Assembly: GCF_963678635.1 (NCBI RefSeq)
Contig: NC_087069.1
Coordinates: 8,752,633 to 8,816,632 of the forward strand
Reading direction: 5' to 3'
Source: Symsagittifera roscoffensis
Taxonomy: Eukaryota; Xenacoelomorpha; Acoela; Convolutidae
Length of the DNA stretch: 64,000 nucleotides
Position 1 is the first letter of the stretch; each line of letters opens with the position of its first letter. The position numbers and the translations under genes were made by a program. Of the stretch, positions 34,348 to 47,237 are shown piece by piece. The notes under the pieces were generated by a model. The model ran no database searches. It was given only the letters and a program-made list of their open reading frames with translations, and was not told where the DNA came from.

Positions 34348-35624
34348 TTGTATCTTGAGAAGATTGAGGAAAAAAATATATATACGGCAAGTCTTGTGAA
34401 GTTGCTTCAGTCAGAGACAGACGATGGACTTTTGAGCTGTTCGAATTTTCCGGAAAGACCCGTTCTAGAGGAATTAGAAATGGATAAACTGGTTTTACCA
34501 GAAATAGAACACTTGAGAGGTCAGATAACGGACGAACAGCTCGATGCTATCAAGGATGTGTTAGATCGGAATCAGGGTGTTTTTTTCGAAACATAAGGCA
34601 GAAATTGGATGCTGTTATTTTGTTGAACATGAAATAGAGCTTGAGGAGTCGGCGGTACCGCATAGAGAGGGGGTGAGGCGTATGACCCCTAACAAATCGG
34701 ATGCATGTAGAAAAGAGATAGAGACCCTACTAGGAGTAGTGATGGCTAAGAAGAAAGGCGACCAATTAAGGTTTGTTGTGACTTTCGATATCTGACTCCG
34801 TCACAATAAAGGATGCCTATCCCATACCTAGAATCGATGAGAGCCTCTCGAAATTAGGAGATGCGAAGTTTTTTACAACTCTTGATTTAGGGTCGGTTTT
34901 TTGGCAGGTACCACTGAGGAAAGAGGACAGTGACAAGACAGGATTTGCTTGCGAGCTGGGGTTGTTTCAATGGAAGAGGATGCCTTTTGGCCTTTGCAAC
35001 GCCACAGCCACGTTCCAACGATTGATGGCATGTGCACTGACAAGTGTAACGAAGACGAAGAAATATGGTAAAATGGTATTTTGTTGCGTGGATGACGTGG
35101 TGATAGCGACACCTACTCTAGAGACTCACATCGAACGACTAGACGAGGTGTTCGCTCGCATGAAAAGAGCAGGAATGAAACGCAAGCCATCGAAAGGTGA
35201 GATTCTCAAGGATTTAATCAAATACTTGGGGATGATGGTGGACAAATATGGCCGTAGAACAGACCCAGACGCGGTAGAGGCGGTGCTGACTTGGAAATCA
35301 CCAAAAACGGAGCATCAACTAATGAGCTTACTGGGTTTTGCGAACTATTACAGGGAGTTCATCATGGGCTATGCGGACAAACAACATCCAATGCAACAAC
35401 TCATGAGGCACAAGGGCAAGAAATTCACGTGGAATAACGCAGCAAAGAATAAAAAGAAAGCTGTGCGAAGCACCTGTGCTAGGGATGCCCCAGGAAAAGG
35501 GAATGTACGTGCTGGATACGGATGCATCGGTGGTAGCGATCTCTGGAATACTCCACCAAGAAGAGGAGTGGAACGGGAAGACAGTCATGAGACCGATAGC
35601 TTACGGGAGCAAAAACTTAAGTGA
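34348..35624 (+). pseudogene. Reverse transcriptase, F second copy
   Basis: Copy of 9218-10494 with the T7-run frameshift, the lost segment before GVVMAKKKG and the CVDD active-site variant. Confidence 0.9.
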
Positions 35625-35988
35625 TACAGAGATGAAGTACGGGGCACCCAAAGCAGAAATGTTTGCGGTAGTCACCTTTGTAGAAAAAAAACAGGGCATA
35701 CCTGGGCAGCGAGCCATTCAAGTTACGAGTCGACAACAGAGCACTATGTTGGTTGAAAACGTAATCAACGGACCAGAGCTACTTTGGGAGATGGAGAGTG
35801 CGCCTGGATGGTTAGAACATGATTATTGAGCACAGAACAAGGGACAAACATCAAAACGCCCACAGCTTGAAGAAGACGGAATTCTACGAGAGACAGGAGC
35901 AAAGGCAGGCCGACAGGCCGGAAATCAAAGATGGTTTCTCATTTATGGACACGGAAACGCATGACAGACTTCCACTCACGAAAACATG
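35476..35988 (+). pseudogene. RNase H domain, F second copy
   Basis: Copy of 10346-10858, including the Asp-to-His change in the last catalytic position. Confidence 0.85.
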
Positions 35989-36094
35989 AGACGAAAAAAT
36001 TCTCAAGACAAATCCAGGGATGCGAATGGAAATGATGCTCAAATCGAAGATACTGAGGTAAACACTAAAAGCAAAAAGCTACGAACTCGATGAA

Positions 36095-36658
36095 GTGGAG
36101 ACAAGAAGGGTGACGATAGGAGAGGATCTGAGGAGACTTCTCAAGAAACTAGCAGACGATAAACCGGTAGTCCGGAACAATGCTGAAGACAAACCGGAAG
36201 TCACCATATTGGAAAGAGGGGGAGCGGCTCATGACGAGGACTTAACGATAGGCAAGCAACCTGACGGCAAAGAAATTGTGCGAATAATGGTCAAGAAAAT
36301 CCCAGAGGACATACTGAGACAGACTACATTTCAGAAGAAGAAAGTGACATTCAAGGAGCAAGCCGAACACCTAGGACGAGATCAAGAGTTCGGGGAGTGG
36401 TCGAAATCAGAAGGAGACATTGAGGAAGAGAATTTGTCCGGGGAGTCGGAAGAACAGGATGATGACTCAGAGAAGAGTGATGATGACCAAGACAGTCTTT
36501 GCATGATATTAGCAGTAAAGAAAATGAGGTACCACGACAGAGAACTACACATTGACCCTTCCTCGGGGACGTACAACCTAGAGCAACAGGATGCGTACGG
36601 AGGAGAAGAGCTTGAGAAAATAGCGGTTTCAAGGAAACCATTCAGGGAGTTAGCGTGA
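36095..36658 (+). pseudogene. Acidic linker, F second copy
   Basis: Copy of 10965-11528 with the single LSGES motif. Confidence 0.65.
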
Positions 36659-37260
36659 AATTCAAATGTCAGGACGAACCTGAACGGGACGATGACAAGG
36701 AGGTCTTGAGAAGGATAATTTGCATTAAGCTAAAAGACGACATCCACAGTCCCGGAGAAGTGAATGTTCAAATGATGGCATTGAAGGAACACGTCAAATC
36801 GAGATACAGACTGTCGGATCTGATACGAGCACAGAAGAATGACAAGATGACGAGTAACCTCTCTACATGGATCCGGACGGGAGTCAAGGAGAAAGGAGAC
36901 CTGGAGGAGGATAGTAAAAAGATCTTGAGCCAGTTCTACAAAGAGAGAAGGGACTTACTCTATCACACAGCTGATGGTGTAGTAGCCTGTAGGAGGAAAG
37001 TTGAAGAGAAGATACTACACAGGCATAATCCCATCATACTGCCACAGCTATACCAGACGGAATATTTGTTCAGATCGCACGACCAGATGGACATCAGGGA
37101 ATAGACAAGGTACAACAAAGAAAATACAACAAGTTTGATTGGCCAGGGTTGAGAAAGGCTTGCGAAAGGTCGGTGAACGCATGCTTGTTGTATTTGCAAT
37201 AAAAAAAGACCCTAGAAAAATGAAATTATCACTGAAGTCCGTGGAAAACTAGGAGTTTAA
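36655..37260 (+). pseudogene. Integrase N-terminal region, F second copy
   Basis: Copy of 11525-12130 with the destroyed HHCC finger. Confidence 0.8.
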
Positions 37261-37267
37261 CAAGGTC

Positions 37268-37740
37268 GTGCAGATAGACCATCCGAATATCTGCATTACC
37301 GACTCGGGACACAATCAGATACTGGTAATCATAAACCACTTCACGAAACTGGCAGAAGTGGCACCATGTCAGACGGTCTCAGTGGAAGAGACTTGTAATC
37401 ATTTGATAACGCACTGGATATCACGATATGGCTGTCCGATGACATTCCAATCGGACAATGGGAAAGCCTTCGTGGGGGACCTGACAAAAGAACTGATGAG
37501 GAGATCCCACAAGCGCATTCAACAACTTACCATCCTCAAACAAACGGATTATTGGAGAGACAGAGAACAGAACACTGATGAACATGCTCAGAGTATGCTT
37601 CTCGAGATACATGACAGATTGGTTTAAATATCTGCCGCAAGTGCGTATAACAGCACGCAACATTCAACAACAGGGATCAGTCCTTTTATGATGTTAACTG
37701 GCAGGGAGAGAGCGATGCCGCTGACATTCTTCTAACCGTA
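37268..37740 (+). pseudogene. Integrase core, F second copy
   Basis: Copy of 12138-12610 with the D, D and E motifs in broken frames. Confidence 0.85.
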
Positions 37741-37774
37741 ATACGAAGGGAAAAAGACGTCGCCTCAGGCGTAT

Positions 37775-38361
37775 GTGAAGGAAGTGGTCAGGAGACAAGA
37801 AGAATTATACGAGATCTGTAGAAGAATCAAGGCGCAGGCACAGATGAGACAGCGGAAGAAGTACGATGAAAAAATACTTCAAGCAAAACTGTATGCTGGG
37901 GGACAATACGTCTGGGTGTTCCAGAATATCATACCTCCAAACGGGACTAAACAAAAACACTAAAGAAATGGAGAGGACCGTGTCTGATAAGGGAGGTACA
38001 CCAGCAGGGCCAATTTTATCGCTTGAGTACAGGGCGTGCCGCGCAATACGAAAATCTGAAACCTCACTTCCCATCTCCGAAAGACTGGTGTGTACCACAG
38101 AACATGGAAGGACTCGAGTATCTACTGATAGAGCCAGCATGTGATTTGAACGAGAAAGGCACCAGAGAAAAGAATGACGGCAACGAGGACGTGAGCATAG
38201 ATGATAACGAGAAGAGAGAGGTTGATTCGGACGAAGGATTTTTCGCAGAGGAAGATTGGAATGATCCAGAGCAGAACGAGGTACCAAACGGGACAGGACC
38301 AGACCTGCCGATGATCACAGGGACGAGGAAAGGCAATCGCAAACGGACAGGCATGAGGTAA
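37775..38361 (+). pseudogene. Integrase C-terminal domain and tail, F second copy
   Basis: Copy of 12645-13231, with the same loss of the GPF module and the same TAA. Confidence 0.8.
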
Positions 38362-38382
38362 AACAGGTTTGGTGACGACTTC

Positions 38383-39379
38383 TTGATTGACAAGATGCAA
38401 CTCGATGAGATAGGCGAGGAATTGGTGAACATGGGCGAGCTGGTACCCGATGAAGAGTGGCAGATCATCAACGACAGCGAGCATTCCTTGCAAGAAAGCT
38501 ACTCCGTACCGGAACGAGAAGTAGACCTGGAACAAAGCGAGATAGAAAGAGGGGAAAATACTAACCTGAGAGTACTGGAATGGATGCATAACCTTGAGAC
38601 TGACGAAAAGGAAGCGCAAAACATCCAGCAAGTCGACGTATCAGCAATGAAACATGTGAAGATAAGAAATCCACTATTTGGTTGGACAGCCACTGAACGG
38701 CCACTAGAAATACCACCGGATAACTTGAACCCAGCACCATCGACGGGGACGTCGATAGATACTTTTGTCCGGGAAGTGGGGTAGGACTTACACACACCAA
38801 AAATTTGATGATAAAGAAGCTCAGGGAAGTAAGAGAGACTAACGGAGTGGAATCGGATCCGGAGGAAGCTGAGACTACCATAGGAAGAAATTTCAAGACA
38901 AAACTTGAGATATCAAATGAATATTTACAGAAGCTCTTGATCACAGACAGCGACTTCATTTTGTCAGATGGGACTAGTGCGATCTGCATAACAGCGGACT
39001 TGAGCTTCAACATGAGACTGGAAGCAGACTTCAAAAGAAAATATCAGAACGTGGAGCTTCTATTCAGTTAGAGGCCGGTGTTGGGAGGAATGGCTGCGCT
39101 TCCCCCTTCAGTTTCAAAATTTCCTGTTAAATATCTTTGTTTTTTGTGACGAGGGTCAATAAGAGGAACACGATAGACCACGAGCATGTGATGTTGGCAC
39201 TAACGAGGTTGAAGGACTTCATGGTCGAAAGAGGGATACGAGAGGACTCAATGCCGGTCTACGATCCAAACAGGGGCAGGTTGAACCCTAGGAAATTATA
39301 CGCCACCCTGCACGTGGTCTTTGCAGAAACGGAGACAATGGTCCACCTACACAAGAAGTACTACCTGAGTATCTCCTGA
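38383..39379 (+). pseudogene. Macrodomain-like pol tail, F second copy
   Basis: Copy of 13253-14249 in the same three frame pieces. The stem-loop motif is at 38738-38780. Confidence 0.6.
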
Positions 39380-39940
39380 GCTTTGAATGGACATTGAAGT
39401 CTTGAGTTGGGAGGCACAGTGTTCTTGAGCTAGGTAAAAGGGAGCACGATTCAGGTAGATGGATTTTAATGTATTTGGCATGACAATTAAATTCAGAAGA
39501 ATTAATGGTGCTAAAACATGAAATAAGTCTGCATGCTTTTAGATGTCTGTCTTTTTGAATTATTTTACCGAAAAATTGTTAGGGTATTACTCTAAAGGTA
39601 GTAAGGGGGGAGGTTTAGGCTAGGCATGAGCATAAAACAGCTTGGTCTGAAAATGAATTATAATTTCAGGTTGATTTGCAAATTGAATTGACAATCAAGC
39701 TACACTTACTCGAACAAAACAGGGTAGATCTCGAACTGTTCTTCACTAGCAGTACTAGAGGAGGATATTTCCTGAGTTTAACTGGGAAGGTATTTCTTGA
39801 GTTTAACTGGGAAAGTATTTCTTGAGTTTAACTAGGAAGATATTTCGTGAGATGGTTTGGGAAAAGTATTTCTTGAATTTGTTGATACGTGAGATCGCTT
39901 GAGAAGAGGCAACGATAGCGGATCGTTTGTGGAAGTCTAT
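39380..39940. other. pol-SGNH spacer with 27-bp repeats, F second copy
   Basis: Copy of 14250-14810. No gene seen; repeats at about 39760-39880. Confidence 0.55.
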
Positions 39941-39987
39941 GCCAGCAGCGCTCAAAAACATCTACCCGCAATGAGCTACAAAAGCGC

Positions 39988-40566
39988 TTGAATTACACAC
40001 AAGTGGACGAAAGGCTGGCGGTAATGTTGAATGCCATCCTGCAACTGGAAGCCCAAGGTGAATGCAGGGAGTCAGCAACTGAAGCCGTGTTGATGGTGGG
40101 CTATACTTCAGAGGGAATATCAAATCAAGAGCAGACCAGATGGCTATCCTGGAATGTGGATGGAGGCTTGAGAGGACATGACCTTGCGAGAAACCCTGGC
40201 TTGAGCACCAAAAAATGGAAAATGGTGCGGGAGTCTTCCCCTTCCGACCAGAGTGCCAGCAGGAGCAGTGGCTCAATCCAAAAGCAAACCACCATCGATG
40301 ATCCGGTCGCAACAAACGGAAGAATCATATCCAGATCTCAGCAGCATGAAGAGGGAGTTGGAAGGGGCCCAAAGGGAACGGGACAAGGCCAACCTGGAAA
40401 GGGACCAAGCTGTTCTTGCAGGGATCAAGCCAAGCTTGATCGCGACCAGGCAATACTTGAGCGAAACAAGGCGATTCTTGACCGGGATCTGCTGATGGCA
40501 GAACGGGAGCAAGAACAGAGACTACAAGAAAGTGTAACAAAATGTGATAAAAAAAGTCAGAAATAG
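39988..40566 (+). pseudogene. SGNH protein N-terminal part, F second copy
   Basis: Copy of 14858-15436 with the 21-nt-periodic heptad region at about 40337-40530. Confidence 0.75.
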
Positions 40567-40706
40567 AACGGCTACAAAGGAGGCAGCAAGCGGTCGCGAG
40601 CGGTAAGGAGAAAAGGAGGATTACGACTGAACCGGCTTTTGCGAGATCGAGACCAGAGTCGCGGACGGAGGTAAACGAAGCTCCTCGGGCGAGCGGTCGC
40701 TTCAAC

Positions 40707-41790
40707 ATGGACCGTGTGGCCCAAGAACACATGAAAGAGGGCCTGGAAGCATGGACAACTCTTGAGCCAGTTCCTTCCCTGCGCAATCTAGAGACAGCTC
40801 CAGTTGGGCCTTTGATGGAAATCTCGCTGCCGGTATTGACGCCCAGTTCAACCAGTGGTAGTCAAACCGAGACGGACACGTCGCGCCTCAGGGAGTTGCA
40901 AGAGAGGTTGCAGTCAAGGGCTCGCGAGAACTCAGCACGAGAGGAGCGACCTTCCACCTGGAGAGATCATCCAGTGAGGAGTGTAATAATCGCAATCTAC
41001 AAAAAGAACACAGACGGTGCCTATCACAGGCTTAACCGGATGGATTGGACAGCGGCGCAACGCGCAAGGAGGGATGCCTTCCACGACTCTTTTTGGGCTG
41101 AAAAATTCACGCAGCCCAGGATACCCGATTACCTTGATTGAAGGGGACAGCCTGATACGAGTGTTGACGAAAATCCAGGCGCATTGGCAGTTGGGAATCT
41201 TGAGTTTTTCTGGTGCTGCAACACCCCAGATGTTGGCGTCGCCAGAGATAATGGAGATGGCGAAGATGTAAACGATCACACTGATGCTGGGAACCAATGA
41301 CGTGTCATAGGCGAGCAGAGGGAAGTAATGAGGCTGCAGATGAAGTTGAGTTGTACTCTTGAGAAGTTGAGGATCTATCTAGATCCAGCCATACTCACTA
41401 TTTGCACCGTCCCTTACAACATGATGGCTGACCAGAATGCGAGGGAGATGAACGACAGGGTGCGCAACCTCAACGAAATCATCAGGCGAATCTAGCACAG
41501 ATGCGTATTCCCCGTGAGACTACTCGACGTGGCAAGCATGATGGAACATTCCGTTCCGGATGATGCGTCTTCGGATGGCATCCACTTCGACAGGCCCAGG
41601 GATATGGAGTGGCTAAACGATGTCTTCCAAAGGCACATAAACCGTCTGGAGTCAGACATTCTGGAGGCGGGCCAGTTCACCTTTGGTACACCCCCAATAC
41701 CTCCCTTCTTCGCTGCTAGGCCCTTGTCTGATCGTTTGGGTGGAAGAACCGACTCGAGAGAAAGCTCAAGCAGCAGCAGGAGTAGGTAAC
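40707..41790 (+). pseudogene. SGNH hydrolase domain I, F second copy
   Basis: Copy of 15577-16660, with GDS, GTND and DGIH blocks in broken frames and one Ser-to-Ala difference near 40798. Confidence 0.8.
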
Positions 41791-41969
41791 TAGGAGCCAC
41801 ACCAATGGAAGGAGACGAGACGGAATCGTGCACACCCCAGAGCTCAGTAGTGTCCTCGGTGGTGGTGGTGGACAACAAGAAGACAGAGAGACCGGGAGAG
41901 GTGAGCAAAGCCCGATATCTACAGAGAGTAAAGGATCTAGACCTGGAAGATCTGGCATGTAGACAATAG

Positions 41970-42705
41970 TTGGTGGAGGTTCTGGGGCTTAAGAATTTGT
42001 CGCACGAGGATTTGAGCAGACATCATTGTGTGGATTGGCTACAGGGCCACGAGGCGCACTTGTCGAGAGCCAAGACACTAGAAACGGCAGACTTAATGGG
42101 AATAACGCAAAAATCGATGATGGGCCCAGTCAACTACAGGCCCCTCAAGCTGCTGGGGTGTCCAGGTCTAATCGTGGAAACCCCCAAGCATCGAACTAGC
42201 ATAGCCAGGGTCAGAGTGGCGATTCCTGCACAGCTGAGGATAGTCGAAAAGCTTCTTGAGCCAAAGAGCATGGTGATCCCGGAAACCACCGGATACATGG
42301 GTCCGAATCTCGCCGAAGACCCAAGGTACCGTACATCCTGTGGGATTTCACAGCTAGTCAAAACCGTGGCCGTGTACGATCGAGCAGGTCCTGGAGCAGC
42401 GAGGGGACGTCGTCGAGGGGACGTCGTCGAGCGGACGTCGTCGAAGTTATTTTGGCCAGAAACATTAGTGTTTATCTGCTGTCTGCAGCGGAATTGAACC
42501 AAATGTTGACCCTGGTGGTGGCTATAAAATTGGAGACCCCGGGTCAGCCAGAGCTGTTGCTATTCGCGGGGATGAATGAACACCTGCATGCGGCAGGACT
42601 TCTAGAGCTTTTGACAGGCGCGGAACCAACCCCCAAGATGATGTGAGAAGCAATTCACACGCTGTTTGCAGCAATGAACGAGGTTATTATGTATTGGAAA
42701 ATGCG
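41970..42705 (+). pseudogene. SGNH-like domain II fragment, F second copy
   Basis: Copy of 16840-17575. The 15-bp repeats lie at 42405-42439. Confidence 0.75.
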
Positions 42706-44658
42706 AATAGCAATTAACCGCTGCTAATTTGGACTACTTTCCCGCAATTGTAGTTCGATTCTGATCTTATTTTTCTGGTTTCTTCAGCTGTCACGAGAAA
42801 CATAAGCATGACATACTCATTTTGAATTTTTGAAAAGTTGCATTCCACACCAAAATCAAGACTAAATGTTTTCTCAAGGTCAAACTTCCAAATATGACCG
42901 ACTGGCACAAGAGTCGAGCTGTCTTATCCTTGGCAGAAGACGGGAAGTGATCGCGAGTGGAGGAGAAGTAAATTAGAGTGGACCAGAGTGAATCTTCGGT
43001 GGAAAGGTGGACAGCTGAAGCTGCCCAATGGTCCAGGTCAGAAACTTGTTTCTTGAGTTAAAACTTAATTATTTCAAACTTCTCGGGTTAAACTCGAATA
43101 CCCAATCGATTCTAGAATTGCTTTATAATTAGTCACTTGATTCTAGAGATCGTGTCGATATGTGAGTACCTAATTTAATTTTCTTGAGTGTGTTTTAGTT
43201 ATCTTGAGTTAGGGAGAGTTTTTAGATTGATCCATCTGAAATGAATCAAAGGTTCACTGTCTAGTAAAAAGTAACTAGACTTAAGGTCCCGACCCTGTTT
43301 TTAAAGGCTTTCGCGTATTGTAGGTATTTTGAGACCTGAGTATGGGGGAATTCTTATTTTCTAGTGTAACATTCGCCCAAATACTACACAGCGACGGAGC
43401 GTAGAAAAAGTACCTATTAACGACTGGCAGGCGTCAGTTACCTTAATCCTACTCGTTTTTCACCGTCTCGACCTTGCCAGTTGATTTTCTGGTCTGTCTA
43501 AGGCAAAGTAAAAAGTTACCATTTTTAGGCAATCAGTCAAACGACTTTTGATCAGCTTTCGTTTACATGCGAACACAACCACATAGCTGAGTCTCGGATC
43601 CTCAAACTACGTGATTGTCATTAAAAACACGGCTCGAACAACCTTTTTTAATATGTTTTTGTGTGACAGTTCTATATTAAATCCATTGGAGATGGATTGA
43701 CCCTTTCCTCTTTCTAGCTACTCATATTCTGAAATATCAAACAATAACGGTGTTAATTAAGAGATCTATGACATTCTAGTAGCTATACAGTCAGTTTATA
43801 CAGTCCCTTTACATAGAACAGTCTCTGGGGGACCAAGCCTCCGCTCCCGTAATATTCCTGAGATAACGCTCTTATCTCTTACAATTTGTCTCCCGGGAGG
43901 GTTCCGTGGTATATTCGTTCCCCCACTGAAGCCTCCTTCTCCACTAATATTCACTGCTAAGGTTCTTATCGTGTGTTATTGCCACGATAAGAGGCTTTGT
44001 ATTTCTCGTCTCTTGTGCGACTGTTTTCGGCGATTTTTGTCGTTGTTCTGATTTTTCGTCTTTTCCAGTCAAAATGGCCGTTTTTTGTATTTCTGAGAAA
44101 TATTCTTCTTCTGATCGAAATTTTAAAAATAAAAATTCTAGAATATTCCGACCCTCCTTCGCAATACTTTTTCGTCAATAAGGCCTTTAGTTGTTCTTTT
44201 TTACGCCGCCGGAAGGTTGTGCTGTGCCAGTCTGGCAGAATGGCACATACTCCCCGGAAAAGTCTCCATCAATGTCCCTATTGATCGCATAACACCGGGT
44301 TATCGTCAAGTAGTACTCCAGTTTTCTATAATCAATCTTACAAATCGCATAAGAAAATGAAATTTATCTACTCCACCTCAACTCACTACGTGTTCACAAA
44401 TGGCATCGTACTACATCTCACTGCCTTTCAACATTTTCACAAAATTTGCACCATGAGGAGTGTCCTAGATAAAATTTCTTTTCTGACTACTTACGTCATC
44501 TCGCCAGAAAACTTCTTTTCGCTCCTGGTGATTAAAAAGTGGGACGTGGCACGGCCACGCACCCGTTAAAATTAACTTAACTTCACTCACCAAGTATAAT
44601 CAGTCATTTATGCGGTCCTTTCAATATTAAAACTAAGAAACTCTGTGGCTAGGAAAGT
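42439..44658. repeat. 2,220-bp tandem unit 1, second copy
   Basis: Copy of 17309-19528: SGNH piece, foldback piece (42720-43364) and partial LTR (43365-44653) with the stem-loop motif at 44249-44288. Confidence 0.9.
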
Positions 44659-45582
44659 CGTCGAAGTTATTTTGGCCAGAAACATTAGTGTTTATCTGCT
44701 GTCTGCAGCGGAATTGAACCAAATGTTGACCCTGGTGGTGGCTATAAAATCGGAGACCCCGGGTCAGCCAGAGCTGTTGCTATTCGCGGGGATGAATGAA
44801 CACCTGCATGCGGCAGGACTTCTAGAGCTTTTGACAGGCGCGGAACCAACCCCCAAGATGATGTGAGAAGCAATTCAACGCTGTTTGCAGCAATGAACGA
44901 GGTTATTATGTATTGGAAAATGCGAATAGCAATTAACCGCTGCTAATTTGGACTACTTTCCCGCATTGTAGTTCGATTCTGATCTTATTTTTCTGGTTTC
45001 TTCAGCTGTCACGAGAAACATAAGCATGACATACTCATTTTGAATTTTTGAAAAGTTGCATTCCACACCAAAATCAAGACTAAATGTTTTCTCAAGGTCA
45101 AACTTCCAAATATGACCGACTGGCACAAGAGTCGAGCTGTCTTATCCTTGGCAGAAGACGGGAAGTGATCGCGAGTGGAGGAGAAGTAAATTAGAGTGGA
45201 CCAGAGTGAATCTTCGGTGGAAAGGTGGACAGCTGAAGCTGCCCAATGGTCCAGGTCAGAAACTTGTTTCTTGAGTTAAAACTTAATTATTTCAAACTTC
45301 TCGGGTTAAACTCGAATACCCAATCGATTCTAGAATTGCTTTATAATTAGTCACTTGATTCTAGAGATCGTGTCGATATGTGAGTACCTAATTTAATTTT
45401 CTTGAGTGTGTTTTAGTTATCTTGAGTTAGGGAGAGTTTTTAGATTGATCCATCTGAAATGAATCAAAGGTTCACTGTCTAGTAAAAAGTAACTAGACTT
45501 AAGGTCCCGACCCTGTTTTTAAAGGCTTTCGCGTATTGTAGGTATTTTGAGACCTGAGTATGGGGGAATTCTTATTTTCTAG
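44659..45582. repeat. 2.2 kb tandem unit 2 up to the LTR, second copy
   Basis: Copy of 19529-20453, with an extra one-base deletion near 44966 that breaks the antisense 64-codon frame present in the other copies. It ends at ctag, where R's LTR begins. Confidence 0.88.
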
Positions 45583-46466
45583 TGTAACATTCGCCCAAAT
45601 ACTACACAGCGACGGAGCGTAGAAAAAGTACCTATTAACGACTGGCAGGCGTCAGTTACCTTAATCCTACTCGTTTTTCACCGTCTCGACCTTGCCAGTT
45701 GATTTTCTGGTCTGTCTAAGGCAAAGTAAAAAGTTACCATTTTTAGGCAATCAGTCAAACGACTTTTGATCAGCTTTCGTTTACATGCGAACACAACCAC
45801 ATAGCTGAGTCTCGGATCCTCAAACTACGTGATTGTCATTAAAAACACGGCTCGAACAACCTTTTTTAATATGTTTTTGTGTGACAGTTCTATATTAAAT
45901 CCATTGGAGATGGATTGACCCTTTCCTCTTTCTAGCTACTCATATTCTGAAATATAAAACAATAACGGTGTTAATTAAGAGATCTATGACATTCTAGTAG
46001 CTATACAGTCAGTTTATACAGTCCCTTCACATAGAACAGTCTCTGGGGGACCAAGCCTCCGCTCCCGTAATATTCCTGAGATAACGCTCTTATCTCTTAC
46101 AATTTGTCTCCCGGGAGGGTTCCGTGGTATATTCGTTCCCCCACTGAAGCCTCCTTCTCCACTAATATTCACTGCTAAGGTTCTTATCGTGTGTTATTGC
46201 CACGATAAGAGGCTTCGTATTTCTCGTCTCTTGTGCAACTGTTTTCGGCGATTTTTGTCGTTGTTCTGATTTTTCGTCTTTTCCAGTCAAAATGGCCGTT
46301 TTTTGTATTTCTGAGAAATATTCTTCTTCTGATCGAAATTTTAAAAATAAAAATTCTAGAATATTCCGACCCTCCTTCGCAATACTTTTTCGTCAATAAG
46401 GCCTTTAGTTGTTCTTTTTTACGCCGCCGGAAGGTTGTGCTGTGCCAGTCTGGCAGAATGGCACAT

Positions 46467-46506
46467 ACTCCCCGGACAAGTCTCCATCAATGTCCCTATT
46501 GATCGC
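46467..46506 (-). promoter_or_regulatory. Conserved stem-loop motif in R's LTR
   Basis: Same motif as 19119-19158, here with ccccggacaag, closer to the R and F pol versions (ccccggacaaa). The stem atcaat/attgat plus one G-T pair encloses tccc. It lies in non-coding LTR sequence. Confidence 0.6.
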
Positions 46507-47076
46507 ATAACACCGGGTTATCGTCAAGTAGTACTCCAGTTTTCTATAATCAATCTTACAAATCGCATAAGAAAATGAAATTTATCTACTCCACCTCAAC
46601 TCACTACGTGTTCACAAATGGCATCGTACTACATCTCACTGCCTTTCAACATTTTCACAAAATTTGCACCATGAGGAGTGTCCTAGATAAAATTTCTCTT
46701 CTGACTACTTACGTCATCTCGCCAGAAAACTTCTTTTCGCTCCTGGTGATTAAAAAGTGGGACGTGGCACGGCCACGCACCCGTTAAAATTAACTTAACT
46801 TCACTCACCAAGTATAATCAGTCATTTATGCGGTCCTTTCAATATTAAAACTAAGAAACTCTGTGGGTAGGAAAGTTATTGAGTTACTCACCCTTCTCGA
46901 GCGAGTTTACTCAAACTTACCATGTCGCCACACAGTGAATTTGTGTCTTACACAGGTTAAAAACTTCAGTCGTGAATAAATAGGTAAATATACTCACCTA
47001 TGTTCCTCATACACATACATAAATAGTCATAACTAAAATCAACAATTTCAACAATTTTAACAATTGCAACATTATA

Positions 47077-47095
47077 GTTTGGTCTGACCAAACTA
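47077..47095. promoter_or_regulatory. 19-nt palindrome in probable U3
   Basis: agtttggtc and its exact complement gaccaaact around one central base, near the 5' part of the LTR in element direction. Such dyads in U3 often bind dimeric regulators; the factor is unknown. An actataatg sequence adjoining it could serve as a TATA-like box. Confidence 0.4.
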
Positions 47096-47176
47096 GATCA
47101 AAACAAAAAATTTAACAAGTTCAATAATCAAAACTTGGTTGATTGGTTCAAGTTCTAACGCACAAAGACAATCAAG

Positions 47177-47200
47177 TTTTTTCTCCTTCTCTTCTTTTCT
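47177..47200 (-). promoter_or_regulatory. Polypurine tract, plus-strand primer site of element R
   Basis: 24 uninterrupted purines in element direction (agaaaagaagagaaggagaa then four A), about 37 bp after the last stop codon and two bases before the proposed LTR start. This is the expected position and composition of a retroelement PPT. Confidence 0.7.
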
Positions 47201-47237
47201 TGCTCACGTCTTCACTTGTTCTCTTCGTTCATCATCT

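Larger units (their letters stand above)
30945..42705 (+). mobile_element. Element F, second tandem copy
   Basis: Base-for-base copy of 5815-17575 with the same stops and frameshifts. I saw differences near 31105 (synonymous) and 40798 (Ser to Ala in the SGNH ORF). It was duplicated as a dead element, not by retrotransposition. Confidence 0.9.
21532..46661. repeat. Second, complete unit of the 25,130-bp tandem duplication
   Basis: This is the full unit inferred from the break at 21531/21532 and the end of agreement at 46661/46662. Both breaks share a few bases (cacaa), compatible with a microhomology-mediated event. It begins with the 705-bp repeats and ends inside the LTR of the minus-strand element R. 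An assembly artefact (haplotype or repeat mis-join) remains possible, but the few private differences argue for two real copies. Confidence 0.8.
45583..47174 (-). mobile_element. Probable 3' LTR of element R (about 1.59 kb)
   Basis: Bounded in element direction by TGATTGTC just after a polypurine tract (47174) and by AATGTTACA (45583), giving TG...CA ends. It follows R's last stop codon directly. Partial copies exist at 18235, 20454 and 43365. Inside: a 19-nt palindrome (47077-47095), a hairpin cluster, and the stem-loop motif at 46467-46506. The left end abuts foldback sequence at ctag, the presumed target. The 5' LTR needed to prove this is outside the window. Confidence 0.65.
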